Source: Scolanthus callimorphus (Eukaryota > Cnidaria > Anthozoa > Actiniaria > Edwardsiidae). From it: a stretch of DNA of 64,000 bases. The stretch is taken from contig CM066916.1 in the NCBI GenBank assembly GCA_033964015.1, positions 10,022,501 to 10,086,500 on the forward strand, in the 5' to 3' direction. Under the pieces are notes generated by a model. The model saw only the letters and a program-made list of their open reading frames with translations, made no database searches and had not been told where the DNA came from. Shown here one piece after another: positions 24,901 through 33,662 of the stretch; the stretch's first letter is position 1; every line of letters begins with the position of its first letter. Made by a program: the position numbers and the translations under genes.

Positions 24901-25069
24901 GGAGGGAACTTTAGAGAAGCTGCATGCTGATGTCACTGTAGCATTGGTTGTGAGATCATCTGTTGTTTGGAGCCTTTTGCCATAAAAGTTTTTTTACACT
25001 CTCTTTGATGCTTTGTCCTTCTTCTGGATTTTCCTTTTTAGCACTGCAACCACATCCACTTGAGGCCAT
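18996..25069 (-). CDS. AS3MT: Arsenite methyltransferase (AS3MT), 9 coding exons, one-base frameshift in exon 1
   Basis: SAM-dependent methylation of trivalent arsenic in the cytosol. Minus-strand exons: 24854-25069, 23989-24139, 23540-23676, 23363-23432, 22386-22467, 21904-22035, 21159-21248, 19806-19861, 18996-19283. Exon 2 carries the SAM motif LDLGSGSGRDC. The four family cysteines are present: TSAC (exon 1), YYGCG (exon 2), VSNC (exons 3-4) and GEC (exon 6). The last exon ends in a Cys-rich tail (KNCCGSPSSC...CCSGKKKCC), as in animal AS3MTs. A GTGAGT inside the last exon (19203-19208) looks like a donor, but read-through gives the right tail. Lengths sum to 1222 nt, one more than 407 codons: a run of seven A at about 24990-24996 puts the start frame (MASSGCGCSAKK) out of frame with YGKRLQTTDDL. 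Either an assembly error or a real break; the rest is intact. The start is the first ATG of the conserved frame. Confidence 0.93.
19949..20497. mobile_element. Foldback element with GGTAAAACGGGCAAC ends
   Basis: The ends GGTAAAACGGGCAACAAAA and its near complement GTTGCCCGTTTTACC are inverted. The arms carry repeated CTTGCAACA/TGTTGCAAG and GATGCTGCGCGTTTTACC. It lies in the AS3MT intron just upstream of the exon at 19806-19861. Non-coding. Confidence 0.7.
21337..21440. repeat. Partial copy of the AGCAATAAAAGTAC MITE
   Basis: It matches the left two thirds of the element at 6655-6825 (GCAATAAAAGTACATTCCGC, CACGAGGGGGATGTTGGG, ACTGATCAAAACTTGAAAGA) and then stops. It is a truncated copy inside AS3MT intron 6. 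Confidence 0.65.
21522..21650. mobile_element. Second copy of the GGCCCATCACCAACC MITE
   Basis: The ends GAAGGCCCATCACCAACC and GGTTGGTGATGGGCCTTTAA match the copy at 11745-11864, with the interior inverted relative to it. It lies in AS3MT intron 6. Confidence 0.8.
22801..23046. repeat. Fragment of the TTAA foldback family found at 48626-50281
   Basis: Positions 22871-23046 match the terminal 180 bp of the 48.6-50.3 kb element (ACGTGATACTAACTCCGATC, GACATGTATTTCAGTCTAT, ending GGGTCGATCCACC), followed by TTAA at 23047-23050. The preceding 70 bp (GGGGACTCCCCATAAAAATA) belong to the CCCTAAGGG-type repeat. It lies in AS3MT intron 4. Confidence 0.75.
24485..24725. mobile_element. Mutator-like MITE with a 10 bp target-site duplication
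   Basis: The 241 bp element starts CAGACTCC and ends GAGTCTG. It has long inverted arms (CTAAAATAATTCAGAAAAAA against TTTTTTCTCAATTATTTTAG; GAGAAATGAGGGCATGCAAG against CTTGCGAGCCCTCATTTCTC). Identical TGGTGGAGCC lies on each side (24475-24484 and 24726-24735). Long inverted ends with a 9-10 bp duplication are typical of Mutator-like elements. It lies in AS3MT intron 1. Confidence 0.75.
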
Positions 25070-25138
25070 TTTGTTACAAACACTAACAAACAAAGCAGAT
25101 TGACAACAAATTAAAGTCAGTTTTCCACATGCTAACCC

Positions 25139-26758
25139 CCCGGAGTAATTAATCGATGAAACCGATAATCGATGAAAATCGATATTAATCGATAATAATC
25201 GATGCTAATCAATCGATTAATATCGGGAATCGATGGTTAATCGATGAACAGCAAATTTGTGACCTTTTATCGATTAGCAATCGATGATAGTATCATCATC
25301 GATTAACATCGATTAGCATCGATTTTCATTGAATTCAATTCACCCTGAAAAGGTTCCATATAGGATATCTGAGTAGCGCAATGGAGTAGTAGTGGATCCG
25401 TAGTAGTTGGGGGTAGCCTGCGTAGCAAGCATTTCCATGGAGTTTAGAAATACGAGATTCAATGACTTGGCCGCGCGCAAAACGTTTCTCTGACCTCTGA
25501 AACACTGACGAGAAATGCTTGCTACGCAGGCTCAGTTGTGGAGTAGTAGTCAACTCTCGTTACGGAGAGTCCGCAATACCTTACAATGCGACGACGGCAA
25601 CGAGTACGACAACGGCAGAGAACAATGTGCTTGACTACAGAACACAAAGCGCGCACGTGCAAATGTATGAAATCAAATGCATTTCAACCCGTTTCTTCAG
25701 AACTAAGGGCCTGTCCACACTAACGTTTTCGTTTGAATCCGTCTACTTGTTGATGCATTTAGGCCTTCCGTCTACACTAAAACGCTGATCGTTTTCATCG
25801 AATCCGTATAAGTTTGAAAACGCACTAGAAAGTGAATAAAAATGAATCCGCATACATATCGTTTTAGTGTGGACGGTCGAATCCGGATAAAAATGGAAAC
25901 GATGACGTCAACTGTACCACTTAATTTGAGGCTGTCCTTCCACACTGAACATCAAATAAAAACTGATTGCTTTTTGAGTAGCTAAATTTTCCGAATCTCC
26001 CGGCGTCCACACTAACACGCTGCGAATCCGCATAAGTTTGAAAACGGATACTTTTGAAAACGCGTTTTAAATGTGGACAGGACACTAGGACGTGAAACTG
26101 CTTTGTTTTACGGTAGTGACGAAAACGTGTGTGCGCTGCCGATTTTGTCAACAATTTATTTGATGATTGCAGTTGGGTATCAATTTGCAGCTATCAAAGT
26201 TGAAATACAACGTTGAATTCCAAACTGTTATTTTTTTGTTGTTGCATATTTAGAAATATGAACAAACCAGTAGACGAAGCAATGCTGTTCCAAAACAAAA
26301 CAATAGATATTTATTGATTATAAAGTATAAAGCGGCATCCTATGAAAAAGGATAAGGTTCGACAGAAGAAGAGCGACTGAAGTAGCGGCATTTACCGTAG
26401 GCCTTAGATGGGGGTCCAACTTTTGTCCATATTAGCGAGGTGTCCGTAATGTTGGCGTATCCGCAAGGCGCCAGAGTTGACTGTATTATTTATCAATGCC
26501 AGTACTATTTTCATTGATAACAGAGCTCCTCTTTTCTAGCAAATATTAGTCGATGAAATTTAATGTTAATCGATGAAATTCGATGTTAATCGATGACAGT
26601 CGATAATAATCGATGAAATTAAGATATATCAACGTGTGACTATCGATTAATCATCGATTGCCAATATTAATCGATATTAATTGACTGCTTTGATCGATTA
26701 ATATCGATTTATCGATTGGCAATCCGATGATCTATTTTCATCGATTAATTACTCCGGG
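25139..26758. mobile_element. Composite inverted-repeat element with ATCGAT arrays and TAACCC duplication
   Basis: The ends CCCGGAGTAATTAATCGATG and CATCGATTAATTACTCCGGG are inverted, and TAACCC occurs immediately outside both (25133-25138 and 26759-26764). Subterminal blocks (25145-25325 and 26545-26745) are dense in ATCGATTAAT and ATCGATG. Nested inside are a TGCGTAGCAAGC hairpin (about 25415-25535) and a section bounded by CCTGTCCACACTAA and ATGTGGACAGG (about 25710-26090) that resembles an hAT-type MITE. No transposase is seen. Confidence 0.7.
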
Positions 26759-26876
26759 TAACCCTTGGAAATGAGGAGAAAACCTCAAGATCAAACTCAG
26801 GAGAAATAAAATCGCAACTACAAAGGCCAGCAATAAAAGGCTGTCTTCAGCATCTTTCATGCCATGACTTCGACTT
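26759..26876 (-). other. Possible small hydrophobic open frame (about 33 residues before the transposon)
   Basis: An ATG at about 26862 opens MKDAEDSLLLLAFVVAILFL followed by LSLILRFSPHFQG, a charged start and one strongly hydrophobic segment. It then runs into the composite element. If the element and one TAACCC copy are removed, this frame continues without a stop into the AS3MT start codon. I recognise no family. It may be untranslated leader or chance. Confidence 0.2.
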
Positions 26877-27119
26877 TGAAGCTTACCTTTAGTCTTAGAC
26901 GTTGTCTGTGAACTTGTAAAATAAGGGAATGATAACAAAGGACAAAGCTTTGTGTGATTTTTGACGAGATACTGTATCAACGAGATATCCTTGCACAAAA
27001 AGCACCAAAGCAACTGCGCCCGCAGTGAAACACTCTTGTCAGCGGTTTCTCAATAAGTATCCCATGAGGGGAGGGGGTGGGGGTAAAAAATCACATGATT
27101 CTCATACAGGGGAAGAAAC

Positions 27120-30100
27120 ATGGCGAAGCTTCAAGTTTGCGCTTTGCTCCTGTTTATTTGGCTCTCCTGTGCAGGCTTCTGCATCGCCAAAAAGAAGAAT
27201 CATGCAGTAACGACCTACTTTCGTCGTCGAAATGCTGATGCGGCGATTCGCTTTAAATTCCGCCATCCAGTTGTGAAAAACATCGACGCCAGAGCGTTTC
27301 TGAAAGTCACTCCAAATTACATAAACAGTGGAGATGAAGTCAATGTTGCATGGTCTGGGATCACCAATGCTACTGAATTTGACATAATAGCTTTGTATTG
27401 CCCTCGATTCGATCCAGCCGATCATTACCTTGATTTTGTCAGTGTGGTTTCTTCTACAACATGGGCTAAAGGTTTTGGGAGCACAAATGTGACAATGTAT
27501 AACATGAGGACCTCTTGTGAATTTCGGTATTACAAGAATAAGAAGACATGGGCAGCGGGAAGCAATGAGGTTGTGTTTAAGTATTCACTTGAAGTACCAG
27601 AACAAGGGCATTTAGCACTGACTGGGGATCCTACACAAATGCGTGTGATATGGGTGTCTGGGACAGGTACAGTGTACATACAAAATTTAAGCTAGAATGC
27701 AGAATACCCCCTTGCATAAATGTGCTGAGGATAATGCACTAGTCAGTGGAAAGCCCCGCACCCCCCTACCCGGGGAATAGGGGGCATAGCCGGGGTTTAA
27801 TTCGGTTTTAGACTGCTTTTAAGAAGCCACGGTATGCAGGAATTAGTGGTTTTTAGATCGTGGTTGTTGCTACGGCCGGGACTGTAGGTGGGAGTTGGGC
27901 GGAGATTCACCAAGTTTCCTATTGATATTGTGGCACTTAGCTAAATTGCCAGCAAATTTTCCCACTGCTAATAAAAACTTTATTTAATGTTCCACACAGT
28001 GTTGTATTGATGTTTCTAAGCGGCACCTATGATGCTAAGATGGCAGCCCTGGGTTGGGGGACCGAGTCTAACGTCGCATTGTGGGGAATTAGCGGGGCAC
28101 TAGCAGACTCGGAAATCTAATGCCCCACTATTCCCTGGGTAGGGGGGTGTGGGGCTTTCCACTGACTAACTAATTCATTAACTAATTCATCATTCACATA
28201 GCCTCATTCTACAGTGTGCTGGAGAGGACTAAGTAAAACGTTGGTGTGTTGACACATTGACGTATTAACCAGTTGACGTGTTGAGGAGGCATGACATGTT
28301 AATGGAGCTCGGTTGATGGATGTTTTTTTTTTAAATTATAGAATAAGCTGAATGAATGTCAAACCCCATCAGCGATTGCCCCTGTATTTTTCTCAATTCT
28401 CAATAGAACAACATGGAGTTGTATATCAAGTTGGAATAGCTCAATATGTACTATCTGCATCCAAATCGGATTTGAATACACAGAAATGTAGACTGACTGT
28501 TTTAGAAACATGTGCTTGAGTGTACCATCTCCCCCTGATAATATCCTCTTTATCAACTTCTCCATTATTTCATTAGTGGAGACACCAATAGTGCTTTATG
28601 GTGAAGATCAGTCAGTGCCACTCTACACTAAGGGGACCACCAAAACATACAATGCCAGCTACATGTGTAGCCCTCCAGCCTCTACTGTTGGTTTCTGGGA
28701 TCCAGGCTTTATTCATAATGTGTTACTGACAGGACTCAAGCCAAACACTACCTATTACTATACTTATGGCTCCTATAAGGCAAGTTTAACAAATATACAA
28801 AAAGTGATAAGAAGTCACATTTTGGTATTGTGCAATTCCAGAAAAAAAATCCATACCCACACTATGGGTATGGATTTTCTATTCAAAAGATAACAAAGTT
28901 TAACCAAGTTGTCTTCACTTTCAGATGTTATCTGCTAAGCGTTCATTCCATACACCCCCTGTAACAGGCCCAGATGTATCATTTAAGTTCATTGTGTTTG
29001 GTGACATGGGAATATTACCACCCGCACACCTGATAGCTGACCAGATGGTGAAGGAGGCTATGAATGGTTCAAGATTTGTCTTCCATAATGGTGATCTGTC
29101 TTATGGCAGAGGATATGTAAGTGGGCCTTTAGTCTTAAAATCTTCAAGTTTCAACCCTTAGTACAGTTACCTAGCTTGTGCTAATTCAAGGGGGTGGTGT
29201 ATGCTTATTAAAGGTGGGGCATGTGGTCAGTGTGGTATTGTTCCCACTGCAGGAAGGGCAGCAGCCTTAAAACAAAGCAGTACATGGAGCTGCTTCTACA
29301 GTGCCTGGTAATGGGGTGTAACATACTTGCCAATAAAGTAGAATAAATGATGTAATTGTATATTATTTCCTCTTTTTTTGTAGGCATACATCTGGGATCA
29401 GTGGCATTATCTCATAGAACCCTTTGCAACCCTTATGCCCCACATGGTAGGCGTCGGCAATCATGAGCAAAATCATCTAACAGGGGCACAAAGGACCCCA
29501 GCAAAGCACCAGGAGAGGGGTTTCACCCTTGGTGGGCAGGCCCCAATGAATTTGGAAATGATTCTGGTGGAGAGTGTGGCGTACCTACATACTACAGATT
29601 TCCCATGCCTGGTAATGGGAATGCTGTTTTCTGGTAAGATATTGTGATCAAATGATCAAAATAGAAAAAAAAAAACAATTTTCATGGCAAGATTGCAGAA
29701 AATATCCACTGTATCTATAGGATGGGATTGAAAGACGTGTACCTTCTTCCAGGTGGGCCCACCTCCACATCACTGGAAGTGAAAATGTGGTAATTTGATC
29801 CTTAAAAATTTTAATCCCTTCCATTTTTTAAAAGTGTGATTCCAGAAAATATCCATAACCCCCCTCGCAGATTCCATTGTGCTGGACTAGCAGTAATCAA
29901 TATATTGGCACCTCTTGCAAAAACATAGTGTAAAATACAGGTACAGTTGTAATGAACAAATTAATGACCATAAATTGCACACTTAACTGCAGGTATAGCT
30001 ATGACTATGGCAGTGTTCATTTGATCATGATGAGTACAGAGCATAACTACACCAAGGGAACACCGCAATACGCATGGCTGGAGAATGACCTGAGAAATGT

Positions 30101-31180
30101 GGACCGCACACGTACTCCTTGGGTTGTGTTAGGGGGTCATCGTGCCATGTATTCATCCCAACAAGAAATAGGTAATTATGCAGAACAGAACTCAATCATA
30201 AAGCAACATTAGAATTTATAACCATGGACATCAACTCTCCCGGTTTTGCAGGGAGTATCAAGATTTTTCGCTTCCTCACCCAGGGAAAAATCAAGATGAA
30301 TGCCATACATTTACTGTATTTCTCCCGGGAGAATTTGAGGAAATTTCACCATTTCAAGGCAGTCTCCAGATTTTTTAAGTCCTGAGGTTGACATTGCTAG
30401 TTTACTTAACTGGGTGTCCTGTAGTGGAACATGGGATGCTTGGTAAAAGGTTGACATTGCTTTTTTTTATATATAACAGACATTACTTTCTATTTAACAT
30501 ATTTTCCCCGACCTTTCTGCTATATAGTGGAGTAGCCACCAAAAATATGGTACAAAACATCCAGCTGATTTCTTTCCTTTTGACCAACTTTTCCATCTCC
30601 TCAGATAATCTTACTACATTACCAGTATGTCATAATGTAAATCTTCCAAGTCATTGACTTGGATGACTTGGAAGATGATTAAATCTAGTTCTTGCTTTCT
30701 ATTCCAAAACGGGCTGGACCTAGGAATGTTTTGTTTTGACAAAAAAAAACCTTTGCACACTGTGAGGTGAGATTGGCTGGGTGTATCTCCATCTTTAGGG
30801 TTTTCACAGTTTCCCACATTTCCTTTTCACCTGTTTTTCCAGGTGACTACATGGTCTCTATTGGCATGCAGCATGCCTTTGAAGAACTTCTCTACAAGTA
30901 CAAAGTGGACATGGCATTCTGGGCTCACTATCACAGTTATGAACGCACCTGCCAAGTTTATAAGCGCACATGCACCAAGGGAGCACCTGTCCATATTGTT
31001 GTTGGAACTGCTGGCAAAGAGCTTGATATGGAGCAATACTGGAAAATGAACTGGTCTGAGTTTCACATGATTGACTATGGTTACGGGCGTGTTACAGTTC
31101 TTGATCACTCACGTCTTGTTTGGGAGTGGATTCGCATTAGTGACAAGAAAGTTTTGGACAGTGTCATGTTACAAAAGTGA
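27120..31180 (+). CDS. ACP7: Long-form purple acid phosphatase (ACP7-like), 6 coding exons, one-base frameshift in exon 4
   Basis: Binuclear-metal acid phosphatase, secreted or lysosomal. Exons: 27120-27666, 28577-28779, 28925-29116, 29384-29633, 29993-30171, 30843-31180. Exon 1 has a signal peptide (MAKLQVCALLLFIWLSCAGF) and an N-terminal Ig/fibronectin-like region. The metal-binding blocks appear in order: FGDMG and NGDLSYGRGY (exon 3), GNHE (exon 4), GGHR (exon 5) and AHYHSYERT (exon 6, where relatives usually have GHxH). Intron 2 uses AAG|GCAAGT, a GC-AG intron. Exon 4 is one base short: the frame changes in a run of four G at about 29483-29486, between GNHEQNHLTG and the conserved stretch ending GECGVPTYYRF. 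Adding one base makes 1710 nt (569 aa), normal for the family. A GTGAGT at the stop codon could be a donor to a further exon; that is unresolved. Confidence 0.92.
27740..28168. mobile_element. MITE in phosphatase intron 1, ends TAGTCAGTGGAAAGCCCC
   Basis: The ends TAGTCAGTGGAAAGCCCCGC and GTGGGGCTTTCCACTGACTA are inverted, followed inward by CCCCCTACCCGGGGAATAG and its complement. The 429 bp element is non-coding. The target duplication is not clear. Confidence 0.75.
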
Positions 31181-32830
31181 GTAATTGGCAGTTATCAAGT
31201 GGTTCAACACTATAAAAACACATTAAAAATTCATATAAAATAAAATAAAACAACATGGAGAACAACAAGCAGCTTATGAGATGCAGTTGGTAACAACAGG
31301 GTGTCAAGCAGTAGTTTTTCTGGAAAAAAAAAAGGAATTTTGGGGTTGAAAAAATAGAAAGATTTGGACCAAAAACAGGAGGAAAATAGGAGAGAGGTTT
31401 GTGGATGCTCAAATTAATGTGTTTAGCCAATTTATCAGAACCTTTTATAGCAAAACATGCTTGAAAGAGAGCATTGTCCATTTGGTATCAAGTGGCAAAT
31501 TGAGGTCATCATTGGTTATTTTCCTAGGGGGATCTAGGGGCAATAAGATTTTGAAATGTCAGTCTCATAGGATTACTGGAAATGTAGCATGTTTTGGTGG
31601 AAAATCAACTGGATTAGACTTGCCTTTTGTAGTGAAAAGCTTAAAAAAAAAGAAAAATAGGAGGTTTTTGCCAAAAAAATAGGAATGCACCCCCAAAATA
31701 GGAATTTGATACCCTGTAACAATTTTGTGACATAATGCTAATGTAATCTAATAAAAGTAAATGCTTGGCCTTTATGTTTATGTTTCCAGAACAATACAAA
31801 GGCTGGATATTGATTTTCCTTAACCATGGCAAATAAATATATTTCGATTTTGCTGTAACAGCTACATCCACCATTTATAACCATTTTATATTAGTTTTAT
31901 TAATGGGTCGGAGGTTTTTTTTTTACATTGCATTGTCTGTCTTTATTGTTTATCAAGACCAGAACATCATATAAGACCAGGTGACTGTGTGATATCCTAT
32001 ATAGATGGATTCCAGAGATGCAAACCTTCAGCCTACATAGCAAGAATTCTTGTGGAGTCGACAGGCAGAGAAACTTGGTCAAACCTTTTCCATGCGAAAA
32101 ATGGAGAACAGAGAGGAAATGGGAGAGGAAGGAACCTTTGATCCTCTTCGTTCCCATCCATCCTTTTTTGCACTTGCCCCCATTTTTCAAAACTCCCCTG
32201 CCAATTAGTCTTGGCTTTTCTGTTTCTGAAATGCAAACAGCTGTATCTGTTAGTTTATAATCCAGATATGGTAGGTAGAACTGTAATCTTGTTCCCAGGT
32301 GGCCTTCATGCTAGAAAAATCCATTTTTTCAAATGTGCATGCCAGAAATTGTGTTCATATCAAGACGTAAAAACAGTACAAACCGTATTCAAATTTGCAA
32401 TCCACTAAAATGTTCACTTTCTGCATATTTTGCCTGAAGGGGTAGAAATTGCATTTTTAAAAACAATTTCTGGTGATAAACTGCCCCAGCCCCTCCTCCC
32501 CCTCCGCAGGCTGTGAGATGTGTCTTGCATGCAAAAGCAAGGTAGGATGCTATGCAGACTGCTACATGATGATGATGTGTTCCATTTTAAGGGCAGGTAT
32601 TAACTTCAGTGACGATTTATTTCAGCTGGAGAGTCATGTTTTCATTAAACAATTGTCCATGAATCCGTGAAAATACATCTCTTGTCCATCTTTTTTTTTT
32701 TACTTTTAACCACACAAGCATGGCGTCGACAGTCACCCCAAGGAGTTGAGGTATTGCTCTTCCTTGTCAATAAAATACTCTTCATCAAATATATTTACAA
32801 ATTCGCCGCCATTCCGGAATAAATAGACTA
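31181..32830. other. Convergent intergenic region, no gene seen
   Basis: Lies between the 3' ends of the phosphatase (plus) and COX17 (minus). It contains A/T-rich unique sequence and no exon that I can support. AATAAA-type signals exist on both strands but none is decisive. Confidence 0.5.
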
Positions 32831-33025
32831 TCACACTTTGAATCCAAGATCTCGCATGCACTGTTTGTGTGCCTCGATCAAGTCCAGACATTGATCTTCG
32901 CCTCTTTCCACGATACAAGCATCTCTCACTTTCTTGGTTTCTGGACACGCGCAGCATGGTTTTAGCTTTGTCTGTTCCTTTGGCTTTTCTTCTAAAGGAA
33001 TAACTTGACTTTGTTGTGTTGACAT
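32831..33025 (-). CDS. COX17: COX17 cytochrome c oxidase copper chaperone
   Basis: A 64-residue copper chaperone of the mitochondrial intermembrane space that passes Cu(I) to SCO1 and COX11 for cytochrome oxidase assembly. The sequence [16 protein letters not shown] carries the vicinal copper-binding Cys pair and the first CX9[12 protein letters not shown] is the second CX9C, giving a complete twin-CX9C (CHCH) fold, and it ends MRDLGFKV as in animal COX17. The chosen start (MSTQQSQV) gives the usual family length. The same frame is open further upstream to 33229, but that part is not COX17-like and is probably 5' UTR. It is a single coding exon here, and head to head with EXOC6. Confidence 0.95.
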   Translation of the reverse strand: MSTQQSQVIPLEEKPKEQTKLKPCCACPETKKVRDACIVERGEDQCLDLIEAHKQCMRDLGFKV

Positions 33026-33544
33026 TATTGGTTCCTGCACTTGATGTTTGCTGTTCGGTTGTTTAGTTTGAACGAACGAAGGAGAAATATTCCAGAAAAG
33101 ACGCAGATTTTGGTCACTGAAGTTTTGATCGAGTTGCGTAAGATCAAATTTGCCAAGCCTTCGGAGCGGGCCGGGAAGGCTGGAAGCTTTACACACAGGG
33201 AACCCATACAAAAAAGACAGTTTCATCAAATATATAACAAAAAGTTAAAATCACTTGTGACCTATGATTATTTTGGGGAGCAGCCGCGAAATAGCTCGAA
33301 AAATATTGAAATAAAGCTTTAAGACAGAAAAGCAAAGGGCATTGTTGTATTTTTCAAAGATGTACCAGTATGAGTAAATTGATGCAAGTATTTCCTACTG
33401 TTGTTGTTATTAAATGAAGCAACTCTAAACAGGAAGAAAATGGTCAAAATACCTAAAAAAGAGTGAAAAAAGTAGGACTATGTGCACAATATGTGTATTT
33501 GGGCTGCCTGTGTAGCGTGAGAACGAGGCGTGGAACACCCTCTA

Positions 33545-33585
33545 GCGCATGCGCAGTACGAGCCAGTGATTTCCAAGATGGCGGC
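33545..33585. promoter_or_regulatory. Candidate bidirectional promoter elements (NRF-1-like and YY1-like)
   Basis: The 637 bp between the COX17 and EXOC6 start codons contains GCGCATGCGC (33545-33554), the palindromic NRF-1 core, and AAGATGGCGGC (33575-33585), the YY1 core found in many housekeeping promoters. A second ATGGCGGC overlaps the EXOC6 start at 33663. No TATA box is evident. The motif matches are seen; their function is inferred. Confidence 0.55.
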
Positions 33586-33662
33586 TGATTTGCTGCATAA
33601 CAAGATGGAGAGAGTAACTTGAGAATATCTCTGAACATTACGTGGGTTTCTACTGAGCTGCA

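Larger units (their letters stand above)
25070..27119. other. Divergent intergenic region between AS3MT and the phosphatase
   Basis: About 2 kb between two divergently transcribed genes. Most of it is the composite element at 25139-26758. About 70 bp remain between that element and the AS3MT start, and about 360 bp between it and the phosphatase start. Both promoters should lie in these remnants; I see no clear TATA element. Confidence 0.6.
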
